From assembly GCF_000005505.3 (NCBI RefSeq), contig NC_016134.3, forward strand, positions 22,581,584-22,645,583: a stretch of DNA of 64,000 nt, in the 5' to 3' direction. Below, piece after piece: positions 9,962-22,761 of the stretch (position 1 is its first letter; each line of letters opens with the position of its first letter). The stretch comes from Brachypodium distachyon. Lineage: Eukaryota; Streptophyta; Magnoliopsida; Poales; Poaceae. Under the pieces are notes generated by a model that worked only from the letters and a program-made list of their open reading frames with translations, ran no database searches and was not told the DNA's origin. Position numbers and translations under genes: made by a program.

Positions 9962-12900
9962 GCAAGTTCACTTTGATCATATCCTATTATTATTGTTTTT
10001 AAAATATTTATGCATTAGAGTTGTTTGTAGAAATACATTGATAGGAGTATTACTCGTACTTATGCTAGCTATGATTGACCTACTAGTTATAAGGTTACCT
10101 TTGCCATGAATCCTCCACCAATAGCCATCGTGATTAGTATTGCTTAGCCATGCTATGTTAGTAAACGTGGGAGGGAATCTCAATCACTGTGAAATGATGA
10201 TGTGGAGTGATTTTGGAAACTTGGCAAAAACAACCCTAATGAACCATCCTGGGTGGACTGCTTTGAGATTTTGAGATGTTATGCGACGTCAGGTCCATTT
10301 CTATGGCTCCCTCTCAGTCGAGTCTCCATGGATTTGGAGATGGATCGTCAATGGACGTCTCTTCCGTGGATTCGGGGAGCGCTTGCGTCGCAAATGTGGA
10401 ATGCCACCTGGGGTATCAGAGACTAGACTAGTTTCCTGTTTAGTAGGTTCCAGTACAACCACAAGCTAATATGGGCTCTGGCTGGATGGAGTAAGAAATA
10501 TGAACCCAGATCCGAGGGATTGTACTGAGGTAGTTGTGTAGGTGGGAGCACAGGTCCCTCAGGTGGTTTGGGTCAATATGTTCTGAAAATTCTTCAAGCC
10601 GATGCCGTTGCTACTCCACCCGGAGGACAGCAAGGGACTAACACGTCGATTTCTTGTGGGGAATGTGTGCAACCTCTCGAGAGTGTCAAACTAAGTACTT
10701 AGCTGTGTCCCCAGTTACGGACAATCATGAGCAACTAGATTTGGGGGCTGCATTCTAACTTCTTAAATAAAATGAATGTTTGAACTTGGGTTAGGAGCAT
10801 TGATGTGTCTACTCAATGTCCTTAGATTAATAGGAGCATCGGTGTTTCTACCCGGTGTCCATTAGTTAACCTTATTGTAACATTCATTTGTAGTAGGGTA
10901 ATTTATGTTCTGCTTCCACGCAAAAAGCCTGATCTCCACCTAGCCAAATACTGCATATACTTGATAGGATCTGTTATAACCCTTTTGGTGAACTTGCCAA
11001 TACATTCAATGTATTGACCCCCTAGTGGCTACAACGTTTACATGTTGCAGGTGAACCAGGTGAAGCGTGAGGTACGAATTGTTAGGGTTGCGAGTTTACA
11101 TTCCAACATGTTTCGACTGTGGAGTTGTTATAGGACTCTTGTATCTTCTGCCTTCCGCTGCATGATTTTATTTTCTTCTGGGCTAACACATGTGGTTATG
11201 CAATATGTAAGGTACTATTAAATTCTGGATCAATGCGATGTAATATACTTTTGACCTTTGTATCCTTATATTACATCTTGAAACTGTGTGTGCTAGCGAG
11301 TCGATCCAGGGACTAGCACTGTAAGCACAGAGATCGAACCCTGTATGGGGGCGGTCGCTTCACTCATACAAGGAGGAGAATAACAAATATTACAAAGAGA
11401 GGACACATGTCCCAACATTACATCATTACATCAGCGGAAGTTGAATTATGCCCGAGTACGGACAAGATTACAGAATGGCCTGAAGAGGCTGGAAGCTAGA
11501 AGGAAACCCGCCACGAGTCTCAGAACCCTGATCTGGATCTCCTGGCTAAACATCAAATCCAACGTCATGCTCCACGAAAAAGCTAGCGGCTCACCTGCTC
11601 TGCTAGAACCTCTGAAGAAAACAACGTTGCAAAGCAACTGAGTACAAAGTACTCGCAAGACTTATGGGGAGATCTATACTAGTATGCAACATGTCTCAAA
11701 GGAGGGTAAAATGGGGTTATGCAGCAGCAGATATCTGGGGAGACACTCTAATAACAACGTCTAAGTAGAGGATGAGAAGCGTCTACTAAGTGAAAGTGAT
11801 TAACCTATTTACTAAACACCAAAACAACACAATCCTCACATCACCCCGTCAACACCCTGTAAGTTGGTTAAGTTCTCTATGATCAAGTAATGACCAACCA
11901 AGTCGTCCATAACCGCGGACACGGCTTTCCGAAAGATTTATCCCTGTAGGGTGTGCCAATTTACCCGTACACGTTCGTCCAACCCTTGTTGCCACTCGAG
12001 TAGGAACACACAAAGACGTGTGTCGGCAGGATTGGGCGACACGACGTTTCCAAGCCCCACAACTAATCCAGGGGACCACCCAACTTAGTCTAATCCGAAA
12101 CGTGAGCCCGGCCGAAGCGTCGTACGGACTCAAAAATTGCGTGGACAACTGGTAGTGGTTCAAGGCCCGCAGGATGACCACTCCAGACTAGTGCCGCAAT
12201 CCTATATGTATGCAAAGTATCAACAAATCTCCAAACACAACACCAGTGTATATGCGATATGCCAAATGGAACGCCCGAACTATGTGGCCCCTGGAAGAGC
12301 TATGAAACGAGTACTAAGCCGAGGGGGAAGCCATATCTTCTCCCACGAGCGGTTAGCGCGAAGTTTCTTGGGTCGGGGAAAACGAGAACTCAGTCCTTAG
12401 GTCGGCGCCAATGGAACAAAACGCCAATGCGTTAGCACGGCCTCCCATCGTTGCCTTGTGCAGGTAACAACATGTCACAATTTAATAATTGCAATTAAAT
12501 ACAGAAAGTAGCATGAGGATGTAGCAATTGTGGAACCCCAGATATAAGGACACTAGACTCTAATGACCAAGAGCTAGGGCAACAAGCAAGCATGTGACAT
12601 GGTAATAGGACAAGTAACAAGACACAGGGCAATAAGTAGAGCTGACTAATAAGCTATGCAACCTAGAGGCATCGTGACAAGACTGAGATCGTAACTTAAT
12701 GCAAGATTGAAGGAGAAGCAATAGGTACTCAATTGCTCGGAATTGAGCAAGAATCCTGGAAGAAGAACACAAGCGTAGTCGTCATCGTAGGAATCGAAGA
12801 CTAGCGAGGAAGAAGCAAATACACCACATAAAAGGAAAGTATAAGCATACAAGATACACAAGTTAATTGATATGCGCAATCAAAGGATGATGCATGACAT

Positions 12901-14478
12901 CTAAACAGCAAGTGAGTAGATGATACACTAATCATATTAAATGGATTGGAATTCCTAATGCAATGGAATTCCAACTCCATAAGCAAGAGGTAAGGTGTTT
13001 AATACTAAAAAGTAGGTTACAGTTACTCAAACATGAATGAGAATGCCATGAACAGGTTCAGCAAGTCTTGGTGATCAAAATGCATATAAGGTTCACCAAT
13101 TTTGGAATCAGGAAACAACTTGTATGAATTAAACAAGTTTCAAATGGATTTAAACTACTGTTTATACAGATTTCAAGATACCAAGTTCAAATGGAAAAAC
13201 AAATGCCATATTAATATTCCTTGCATTTTTCTGATCAATTTACATATAAGGTTTGCATGATTTGGACAAGGTATGCAAAAGATATGATTTAAACAAGAAC
13301 AACACAGAACAAACAACTCGGTCAGGGTTGCACACGCCGGTGGCAACGATGTACCTGCAACTAGTACTATCGATACAAACACGGGCATCTCATACAACAC
13401 ATGCATTTCACTATTCGCAACGTACGGGTCTATGACACCAAACGATCGCTCCAAGCTGCTAGCTTTGTAGCGTGCCACGGCGTAGTCGATGTAGTCGACG
13501 TCGTCGAAGTGGTCGTACGGTCGAGGTAGTCGTACACGTAGGCATTCGCGGCTCCTCGTACGTAGTCGTGCGCGGCTACTCGTCTGGCTCCGGGTCTTCG
13601 GTCCCCTCGGCACGCGGTAGCAGCAGCACAAACACACAACATCACCAACACACCAAAGAGAGGCGCGCGGGCGACGGGGAGATGGAGGCAGCATCGGTGT
13701 GGTGGAGAGGCACGGCCGGAGGAGCTTGGTGGCGCGGGGAGCGAGGGCGGAGCGGCCGGCGAGGTGGAGGCGGCTCGTGGTGGAGCGCGGGCGACGTGGT
13801 GGAGGGCGGAGCAGGAGGAGGTGGCGCACGAGGTGGTGGCGCTGGAGCAGAAGGCGGGCGGCGCGCGTGGAGGTGGTCGCCGGCAGAGGAAGAGAGGCGC
13901 GCGGGGAGAGAGGAGAAGAGGGGCGCGCGGCGCAGAGGAGCGGGGGAGCACGGGAGAGAGAGAGGGCGCGAGGGAGGAGGGGAGCTCAGGAAGCTTGGCA
14001 GCAGGGAGGAACTCGCGGGAAGAAGAAGAGAAGGGGAGAAGAAGGTGTCGGCGGAGGAGGAAAAGGAGGGAGAGAAAAAAAAAGAAAAAGCCAGGGAGCT
14101 AGCTTTTATAGGCTAGAGTTTGCTTAATGGGCTTTTGGGCCAACAAAAGCCTCAAACAAAAAATACGGTTTTCGCAATTTTAGATTTTGAAAATAGACAA
14201 GAGACAAGTGGCTAGGTCTAACTACACCCGAAAATAATTTGTCAAACTCAAATTAGGATTTGTACAAAATAGTTTTAGGCTTTCGCGAACACACGAAAAG
14301 GCAAGCACATGACAACACAACAGAAGTGACATTTCGTGCAAACGAAATGTGAGATGATGCTAATGACATTGCATATATGCAGATGATGGCATGAGCACGA
14401 CAACATGAAGAAGATAAATAAATTACAAAATAGTCCAAAAGGGCTTAAAAGGAAAAGGGTTGCTCTCAGGCTGTTACA

Positions 14479-15696
14479 GCGGAGGCGCCGGATCTCCAGG
14501 GAGTAGCCGGACAGCAAGTCCGTCTTCTCCCGGAGACGCCCCTGGAATGAGTCCAGAGCCGCATGGTGCTCTCCCTCGCTCTTGGCATGAGTGGCTTTCA
14601 CTAGCTCGAGCTCCCGCTGGTGTTCTTGCTGAAGATCCCATAGCTGCTGGAGGACTTCCGCCTCCGGCACCCCTTGCACAACAGGCGTCGCCCAGACTTG
14701 CCGCGCCTGCTAGAGCTCCACCCGGAGCCGCTACAGCTCGGTGCACTGCTTCTCCGCTTCCCGTCGTGCTGTGCCTAGCTCCGCTACTACGCGGGCATGG
14801 TGCTGCTGTGCGTCGTTGAAGAAATCGACGAACATCCGCTGCTGCTACTTGATGTTGTCGATCACTTGGTGTCCCTGCTGGAACACGCTGGTATCGAAGG
14901 TGACCCGACCCCAAGTCTGCTCGGCGAGCGCCCTTGCTTCCAGGCTGAAGGTGACCCTGGCGGAGGAGGAGGACCCCGCCATGATCGTCTGCAATCCCGA
15001 GGGCGTGTCGGGATTCGGCGACGCGCCCCCGACTTGGCCAAGCCCTGCTGCTCCTTGCCCGTCCGAAGGGGCAGGCTGGGGGCTTCTCCAGAGTGCTGCC
15101 GCCTGCCCCTACTGGCGTAGGCTGCTCCATGTCACCCGCGTCAGATGGCGCCTTCTGCGTGGCGTCTCCTGCGGCAGCGGTCACGGCCCCGGTAGGCGCC
15201 GCGGCCGATTGCTGAAGGGCTCCGACGGAGGCAACTTTCGTCGGAGCATCGTTGTTGACCTCACCGGTGAGGTCGATTACCCGCACCTCTGTAGGCGTGG
15301 GATCAGCCGGAACCGCTCCGACAACTGCACGAGGAGCACCTGCGTCAAGCATGGGAAATGGCGCGAATAAATAGAAGAAACGCGGGAAGTCGCACGCACC
15401 TCCCGCCGGGCTGGTGCCCTGTGGGCTCGAATCCGGGACCATTGGGTCCCCAACGGCCGCTGCCGCCGTCCCAACCGCTGCGTCAGCGGCATCTTGATCG
15501 CTGCCACCCGATGCTGGGCGGTGCTTCTTGGTCGGGGCTGCCGATGACGTGCTAGTCTGCCCCCTCTTCCTCGACGAACTGAAAAGCACAAGAACAAATT
15601 AGTCAGACACACGAAAAATTTGTGAAATCAAAGGCGTCTTGGACAACATTGAACTTACCCCGCCGGTTTGAGCTTGAGCACCCTGTCCGCCAGGAT
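14479..15696 (-). pseudogene. Retroelement-associated coiled-coil ORF fragment (putative gypsy-type transposon protein)
   Basis: Minus strand from 15696. An exon reading LADRVLKLKPAG ends at a GTAAGT donor (15655-15650). An intron of about 80 bp ends in TTTTCAG, and the next exon begins SSSRKRGQTSTSSAAPTKKH, a Ser/Ala/Pro-rich segment. A frame break near 15050 separates this from the C-terminal part (about 15000-14479), which reads as a coiled coil (LQQLWDLQQEHQRELELVKA). Architecture and exon layout recall the plant 'putative gypsy type transposon' proteins found beside Tat-lineage elements. That identification is from memory and only moderate. Both ends are cut by element insertions, at 14478 and 15697. 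Confidence 0.5.
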
Positions 15697-16266
15697 TGTA
15701 ACATCCCAAAAACTCAAACTCTTTCATATGCATTGCATTCATGAGCATTATGCCACTTTTGCATGTTTGAATTCAAATTTGAATCTCAAATGCTTTGAAA
15801 AGGTTTTCCATTTTAAAAACCCTAGGGTTTCACCCATTTGAGTTTGGATCTTAAAACCAATAGGGTTTATCTATAAATGGGGTTTTGCATAAATAAGCTA
15901 TGCCATAATTTTTGGATACTTGTTTGGAGTTGAGAACCTATTTTATTTAAATAGTTATATAGCCCTAAAGGCATTTATAGGGAAAATGTATTTTTATATA
16001 TTTTATTTTGAGGGGAAATCAGTTCCACAAGATGAATCATATTATAATATGATTTTACAAATTTTCTGCAATTTATTTGGATCAATTCGGAGTTCAAATT
16101 CAAAAGTTACAAAGGATTTACGGAAAAAGAAAAAGGAAAAAGGCTTAAAGGAAAGAAAAAGCGGAGAAAACCAGACCGGCCCGGCTCAATGGGCCGAACC
16201 GGCCCAGCTTCGCCCGCGCCCTGAGCCCGACCGCAGCCCGGTCCGCTTGCGCCCGCCACGAGCCAC

Positions 16267-16289
16267 TAACAGGTGGGGCCCACCTGTCA
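16267..16289. promoter_or_regulatory. 23-bp LTR palindrome
   Basis: 11-bp arms around one central base, with a core GTGGGGCCCAC that resembles TCP-factor sites. One arm mismatch. It lies about 110 bp upstream of the TATA-like box. Also present at 20474, 34488, 39034, 51477 and 62858. Confidence 0.65.
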
Positions 16290-17123
16290 GGGCCTTCGTC
16301 TCCTCGAGGGAAACCCCGCGCGTCTTGCCGCCATCCCCGGCCGAATCTCCGCCGCCCCGTCACTGCCGTGACCGCCGCGTCCTGCCGCCTGCGTCCCTTT
16401 AAAGCCCGAGCCCTGCGCCTCTTTTTCCCCCTCCTGCTTCCCCGTTTCCTTGCGCCCGAAGCTCCGCCGCCCGCCGCCGCCTTCGCGTCGTCCTAGGCAA
16501 GCATCCCGTCGCCCCCGAGCCTCATCGACCCCGTCATCGACTCCGTCTCGCCGCAACGCGTCGTCCCCGCAACTTCCCGAGCCCGCAACCTCGCCGGAAC
16601 GCCCCACGCCGCCACTGTCCGAGCCCGCGCCGCTCGCCGGAACCCTAGGCGTCGCCGGAGGTAAGGCAGACGCCTCCCGACCGTCGGATCTTGTCCACCA
16701 GCTAGGATTAGATCTCCTTTTTGAACCGGTATGGGTAGATCTGGACCGCCCGTGTCAAGTTAATAAGATCCAACGGCTGAGATTAAAACCCGTCCCGAAC
16801 CGGTACCAACCAATCTCATCACGCCACGTGTCCTCTAATAAAATGAAAAACATAAATCCCGGTTTAATTAAATGGCACTTTTGCAGAAAAGCCCCTAGAA
16901 CTTCAAATGCTTATAACTTTTAAACCCTTTGGCCAAATTTGACAAATTTTACCTTTCTGGAAAGCACTTGACCTGTGGAATCTTTTGGCACTGTTTAAAT
17001 TTGAATTTGATTATTGAACCACAGTCAATTTACAGAATAGGGTTTAATGCCATTTAATTCATAACTAATTATTTAGAAATCTTTTTTAATTGAAACCAGT
17101 GTCCAAAAATTTGTTTTATTGTC

Positions 17124-17143
17124 CTCTGTCCATTGGGACAGAG
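17124..17143 (+). other. Conserved 8-bp stem hairpin of family A LTR
   Basis: CTCTGTCC, ATTG loop, GGACAGAG. The same hairpin is found at 19386-19405, 28575-28594, 33499-33518, 35287-35306, 38074-38093 and 63693-63712. Confidence 0.55.
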
Positions 17144-17393
17144 AAATAAATTTTTTCAATTAAATTAATTGTCTGATGCCAATAAAACCTTGTTTAGGGT
17201 TTTAATCCCTAGTTTTGCATTTCGTTTTTAAACCTAATGCATTAATTTTAATTGCTAATGCTTTGGACCTGTTGATCACCCGAATAAAATTAGCCCAATA
17301 ATGTCACATGTTTTGCATTGCATCATGGCATACATCTCTTTTTGATTGTATTGTGTGTTTATGTATGCATTGTTTGTAATTGATTAGTTTTCT

Positions 17394-17447
17394 CGGAGAG
17401 TGAACTGTGTGATTGCGAAGAGTGTTTGAATACCAACTACTATCAAG
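17394..17447 (+). other. Conserved Cys-rich short ORF end and GC splice donor (A-outer)
   Basis: Reads SESELCDCEECLNTNYYQ plus one base, then the donor GCAAGT (17448-17453). Joining to the AG at 30678-30679 would give a GGSDDE tail and a stop. In this copy the frame is closed upstream. Confidence 0.35.
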
Positions 17448-20370
17448 GCAAGTTCACTTTGACCATCATCTTATTATTTTATTATGCACTAGTTTTTATT
17501 AGTTGCGGTGTTAGGATTATTATTGTATCTATGCTAGCTATGATCTCTCCTAGTAGTATAGGAGACCCTTGCCATGTCCTCACCACCAATTGCCATCATA
17601 GTAGTAAATGCTATGCTATGTTAGTATACGAGGCTGGTATTATTACAATGTGATATTACTGAATTAAAGTATGGTTTTCCTAGTGTATGGCAAAAAAAGT
17701 AATTTAATGAACCGTCCCTGGGTGGGCTGCTTTGAGTATTTGAGATGTATGCGACGTCAGGTCCATTTCTATGGGTCCATTTCTATGAGTCGTCTCGCCA
17801 TTTCTATGGGAGCGTGAAGCGATCCTCCCCCTTACAGGGTTCGATCTCTGTGCTTATTCGTGCTAGTCTCTGGATCGACTCACTAGCACACACAGTTTCA
17901 AGATGTAATACCAAGAAACAAAGATCGAAAATACTTTATTACATCGCATCATCCAGCATTTAAATAGTAGTTACAACCTCGCATGACCTCTTGGGCCAGC
18001 ATAAACAAATACTGTTTCAACATCGTAAAACATTGTTTTCAAAACTGCAGCGGAAAAGGGTAGAACATAAGGGCCTCAACTACTCCAAGGTGAGAGCATG
18101 TTGGAATGTAAGCACATGACCCACAACATAACGACGAACCTCACTCATCATCGGATCCACCTGCATTATTAATTGCAGCCACTACGTGGTCAATACATTG
18201 AATGTATTGGCAAGTTCACCTGGAAGTTATAACAGATCCTACCAAGTATATGCAATTGAGGTATAGTGGGGTTTAGGCTTTATGGCGTGGTAGCAAAACA
18301 TAGTTTATCCTACTACAATTGAATGTTACATTATTGTTAACTAATGGACACCGGGTAGAAACACCGACTAAGTACTTAGTTTCACAGTCTCAAGAGGTTG
18401 TACACATTCCCCACAGAAATCGACGTGTTAATCCCTTACTGTCCTCAGGCTAGAGTAGCAACAGCATCGATTACAGAAATTTTCAGACCATAATCACCCA
18501 GACCACCTGAGGGACCTACGTTCCCACCTACACGGCTACATCTGCAAAATCACTTGGATCCAGGATCATATGTCTTACATCCATCCTGGCAGAGCCCATA
18601 TTACCATGTGGTTGTACTGGAAGCTACTAAACAGGAAACTAGTCCAGTCTCTGGTTACCCCGGGTGGCATTCCTCATTTGCGACGTAGGCCCTCCCATAG
18701 AAATGGCGAGACGACTCATAGAAATGGACCCATAGAAATAGACCTGACGTCGCATACATCTCCAATTCCTCAAAGCAGCCCACCCAGGATGGTTCATTGA
18801 AGTTATTTTTGCCAGGTTTCCAAAATATTTCATAATAACAGTTTCATGGTAATTGAGATTCCCTCCCACGTATACTAACATAGCATAACAAATCAACTAC
18901 TTACGATGGCAATTGGTGGAAGGGTAATGGCAAAGGTAATCGTATCACTAATAGGGCAAGTCATAGCTAGCATAAGTACGAGTAACAATCCTATCAATGC
19001 ATTCTACAAGCAACACTAATGCATAAGTATTTTAAAAACAACAGTAATGGAATAATGATCAAACTGAACTTGCCTTGGTAGCAGATGGTGTTCAAACACT
19101 CGTCACAATCACAAGGTTCGCTCTCCGAGAAAACTATACGAAACAAACAATATACCCACCCATAAACACACAATTCAAATCACGACAAAAGGATGTATGC
19201 TATGATGCAATGCAAACATGTGACATGATTGAGTTGATTTTATTTGGGTGATCAACTGATCCTAAGTATTAGTATTAAACAAATGCAATAGGGTTTGAAA
19301 CAAAAAAGGCAAAAGCAATAGATTAAAACCCTAAATTATAGTTACATTGGCATCAGCCAAATAATTTAAGTCAAAATATTTATTTCTCTGTCCCAATGGA
19401 CAGAGGATAATAAAACAAAATTTTGGGCACTGGTTTCAATTAAAACAGATTTCTAAATAATTAGTTATGAATTAAAAGGCATTAAACACTATTCCATAAA
19501 TTGACTGTGATTCAGATATTCAAAATTAAATTTAAACGGTGCAAAAAGATTCTACAGGTTGAGAGCTTTTCCAAAAAGGTAAAGTTTGTCAAATTTGGCC
19601 AAAGGGTTTAAAAGATATAATCGTTTGAAGTTACAGGAGCTTTTCTGCAAAAGTGCCATTTAATCAATTCCGGGATTTATATTTTCATTTTGACAGGGAC
19701 ACGTGGCGCTCTGCTATTCGTCGGTACCGGTTCAGGATGGAATTAAATCGGAGCCGTCGGATCTAACTTCAAACCGATCGGATGGATGAGATCTAACCAT
19801 ACTCCTTCAATTAAAACGATTTAATCTCGACCGTGGGGATGAAACGGACGGGCGAGATGCGCTAGGGGCTCACCGGCGGCTAGGGTTTTGCCGGAGGCGG
19901 GGAAGACGGTGGCGCGGCTCCGGTCAGCGGTGGCGCGGGGCGTTCCGGGGACCTTCGGGCATCGGGGAAGAGCACGGACGAGGCGGCTCGGCTTGGGGAA
20001 GCGGATGGCGGCGTCGGCGCGGCGTGGGGACGACAGGGTCGTCGCCTAGGACGTGGGAACAGGGGCGGCCGACGGCGAGGCTCCGAGCGAGCGGTGGCGC
20101 GGCTTCTCCGGTGATCTATAGGGAAAACCGTGCGCGCCATGAGGTGCGAGAGGATTCAGGGGTAAAGAAACGGCAAGGAGGATGGAGCTTGACCCACCGG
20201 TGGCTTGGCTTCGAGCTTGGGAACGACGGCGACCGAAACGAACTCCGACGAGCTATTTCGGCAGCGTGGACGCGTGCGGGCGAGGGCAAATAGAGGGAAA
20301 GAAGAGAGGGGGCTCCGGGCTTTACAGGGACGCGCTCCGGCGATTTCGGGAAGGCCGAAATCATCGGGAA

Positions 20371-20415
20371 CGGCGACGGCGGCGGCGACGGCGGCGGCGA
20401 CGGCGGCGGCGACGG
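20371..20415. repeat. GC-rich 12-bp tandem repeat
   Basis: About 3.7 copies of GGCGGCGGCGAC next to the LTR promoter region. Absent from the other LTR of the same element. Confidence 0.8.
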
Positions 20416-20473
20416 CATGCGCGGGTCGGGCGGCGTGACGCGCGGGGGGGTTTCCTTGCGGGGAAGACGACCC

Positions 20474-20496
20474 CAACAGGTGGAGCCCACCTGTCG
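20474..20496. promoter_or_regulatory. 23-bp LTR palindrome (A-inner 3' LTR)
   Basis: Degraded copy with several mismatches. The core TGGAGCCCACCTGT is still recognisable. Confidence 0.5.
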
Positions 20497-21046
20497 GGGG
20501 CGCACGCGGGCGCGCGCGTGCGGGGCCGGTTCGGTCCGGTTCGGCCCATTTGGCCGAGCCTGTCCGGTTTCTTCTTTTTTTTTTCCTTTTAGCCTTTTCT
20601 TTTTCTCTTTTTCTCATTTCTTTGATATCTTTTGATTTTAAACTCCAAATTGGCCCAAATAAATTCCAGAAAATTTGTAAAATCATGTTTCATCATGATT
20701 CAACTTTTGGGAGTAATTTCCCCTCAAAATAAAATATATAAAAATACATTTGCCCTATAAATGCCATTAGGGCTATATAACTATTTAAATAAATTAGTTT
20801 TTCAACTACAAATAATTATCCAAAAATTATGGGATAGTTTATTTATGCAATAAACCCCTTTTATAAATAAACCCTATTGGTTTGAAGATTCGAAGCTCAA
20901 ATGGGTGAAAACCCTAGGGTTTAAATTGAAATAAAATCTTTTTAAAAAGCCTTTTGATATTCAAATTTGAATTCAAATATGCAATTATGGCATGATGCTC
21001 ATGGATGCAATGCACATGAAAGGATTTGAAAATTTGGGATGTTACA

Positions 21047-22761
21047 GACCTAACCCCCCGAAGATGAATCTCGTCCTCGAGATTTGTGTGGTTAGCAAAG
21101 AGGTGTGGGTGATCTTCTCAAAAATCAGCTTCACGTTCCCAAGTGGCTTCCTCTTCAGTGTGATAGTCCCACTGAACTTTGCACAACTTGATGGTCTTGG
21201 ATCGGGTATGTCTCTCAGCTGTATCCAAGATTCTGATCGGTTTCTCCTCATAGGGGAGGTCACTTTGCAGTTGGACTTCTTCTAGGGGTATCGTATCCCT
21301 TAGTGGTGTGTCGGCCATCTCAGGATGACACTTCTTCAGTTGCAATACATGGAAAACATTGTGAACATTCGATAGTGCTTTCGGTAAATCCAATTTGTAG
21401 GCCACTTCTCCTTGGCGCGACAAGATCTTGAAAGGTCCAATGAACGGGGTGCTAGCTTTCCCTTGATTCCAAATCTCTTAACCCCGCGTATCGGCGAAAC
21501 TCTAAGATACGCTCTGTCTTCAACCTCATAGGTAAATTTCCTACGTTTGGTATCCGCGTAGCTCTTCTGCCTTGACTGAGCTACTTTCAACCGGTCTCGG
21601 ATGAGTTTAACCTTTTCTTCGCATCCTTTATCATATCCGGGCCGAATAGGCTACGGTCTCCTACACCATCCCATAACAATGGTGTTCTGCACTTCCTTCC
21701 ATATAAAGTTTCAAACGGTGACATTGTTGTATGAGAACTCTTTATATGGCAGGTTGTCATCCCAACTGGATCCATAATTTAGAGCGCAGGCTCTCAACAT
21801 ATCCTCAAGGATCTGATTTACTCTCTCGGTCTGTCCATCTGTCTGCGGATGAAAAGCTGTGCTGAATTCCAGTCTCGTTTCTAGAGACTCCTATAGTTAT
21901 CCCCAAAATCTTGAGGTGAATTGGGTATCTCTGTCTGAAACTATTTCCTTGGGTACTCCGTGTAAACACACGATTCTGGATATGTAGCGTTTTGCTAACT
22001 GTGCGCTGGTGTAAGTGGTCTTTATCGGTATGAAGTGGGCAACCTTGGTCAAACGATCAACCACTACCCAAATGGAATCATATCCTGATCTGGTCCTTGG
22101 TAACCCGGTGCTAAAGTCCATGCCTACTTTATCCCACTTCCAGTCTGGTATTGGCAGTGGTTTTAGCAATCCTGCTGGCTTCTGGTGTTCGGCTTTAATT
22201 CTGCTGTACACATCGCACAAGGCAATGAATTCGGCGATGTCTCGCTTTAATCCGGACCGCCAAGATGTTTCCTTTAGGTTCATGTACATCTTTGTGTTCC
22301 CAGCGTGGATTGAGTACGGTGAGTCATGGGCTTCTTGAAGTATCAACTTTCTGATTTCCGTATCCTGCGGTACGCAAATGCGTTTTCCAAACCATATGGT
22401 ACCCTGGTCGTCTTCTTGAAAATCTTTGGCCTTTCCTAACCATATTCTCTTTTATTTCCTTCATTTCCGAATCGCCCTTCTATGCTTTTCAAATCCTGTC
22501 TAGCAAAGTGGGCTGTACTTCCAATGTGGCCAGATGTCCTTCTGGCACAAACTCCAGTCTCAGGTCTTTGAACTGTTTGCTCAACTCTGGCAGTAAATCT
22601 CCAGCTGTTAGCCCATTCAAGTAGCCCTTGCGGCTCAAAGCGTCGACCACTACATTAGCCTTGCCTGGATGGTATTGCAAGTTCAGATTATAATCTTTTA
22701 TCAGCTCTAGCCATCTTCTTTGTCTTAGGTTCAACTCCTTCTGAGTGAATATGTACTTTAG
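21047..22761 (-). pseudogene. Chromodomain, integrase and RNase H end of A-inner pol
   Basis: Minus strand. 22757-22489 is the RNase H C-terminus ([16 protein letters not shown], then the [14 protein letters not shown] linker). 22346-21897 is integrase, with the HHCC finger damaged (CDVYSR where the sister copy has CDVCSR). It keeps MDFSTGLP and SDRDTQFTS around the first two catalytic Asp. The third block is lost to a frame break. 21590-21060 holds the C-terminal SH3-like region and chromodomain (KVQWDYHTEEEATWEREAD). Frames change at least four times. The left LTR follows. Confidence 0.85.

Larger units (their letters stand above)
6959..11362 (+). mobile_element. 4.4-kb solo LTR of Tekay/RIRE3-like type
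   Basis: Starts TGTAACATCT and ends GTCGCTTCA. Flanked by the 5-bp duplication CTCAT at 6954-6958 and 11363-11367 inside LTR B. There is no internal region, PBS or second LTR, so the element was lost by LTR-LTR recombination. The middle (about 9450-9540) matches the element C LTR (about 50220-50330 reversed), while the 3' third (about 10060-11362) matches family A LTRs, so it is mosaic. It contains a TATA box and the conserved Cys-rich short ORF. Confidence 0.92.
279..14478 (-). mobile_element. Element B: decayed Ty3/gypsy retrotransposon, with nested insertions
   Basis: A minus-strand element assembled from its two LTRs (279-4430 and 6773-14478) and a short internal region (4431-6772). The LTR starts TGTAACAGCC on the minus strand and ends at TCTTACA. 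A PBS (6758-6769) follows the 5' LTR, and a G-rich polypurine tract, minus strand GAGTGGGGGAAAGT (about 4431-4444), precedes the 3' LTR. The right flank begins GCGGA (14479-14483), a candidate target duplication whose partner was lost at the plastid junction. The internal region keeps only RT remnants, so gag, RNase H and integrase are missing or unrecognisable. It hosts element D and a 4.4-kb solo LTR. Confidence 0.8.
6773..14478 (-). repeat. 5' LTR of element B (interrupted by a solo LTR)
   Basis: LTR sequence at 6773-6953 and 11363-14478, about 3.3 kb once the 4404-bp insert and one TSD copy are removed. The minus-strand start is TGTAACAGCC at 14478 and the end is at 6773. 11363-13140 has no partner in the truncated 3' LTR. 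Its layout, with a segment reading CCGCGGACACGGCT near 11912, recalls the downstream half of the family A LTRs. Confidence 0.8.
15697..17814 (+). repeat. 5' LTR of element A-outer, first part
   Basis: Begins TGTAACATCCC after AGGAT (15692-15696, candidate TSD). Family A LTR, interrupted at 17815 by A-inner and resuming at 30021. It contains a pyrimidine-rich promoter region, a TTTAAAG TATA-like box (16398-16404), a GT splice-donor-like CCGGAGGTAAGG (near 16660), a G-box CCACGTGT and the short-ORF/GC-donor block. Confidence 0.9.
17815..21046 (-). repeat. 3' LTR of A-inner
   Basis: 3232 bp. On the minus strand it runs from TGTAACATCCC to GATCGCTTCA. It contains a degenerate TATA region (near 20320), a 12-bp GC-rich tandem repeat (20371-20415), the palindrome (20474-20496), the hairpin and the short-ORF block (about 19085-19140). 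Immediately 3' (21047-21065) is a G-rich polypurine tract, minus strand. Confidence 0.92.

Noticed and set aside
16655..16680. GT splice donor CCGGAGGTAAGG in family A LTRs (also near 63224), considered as a real host exon end
   Set aside because: It may be used in the element leader, but no coding exon can be tied to it, so I noted it only within the LTR entry.
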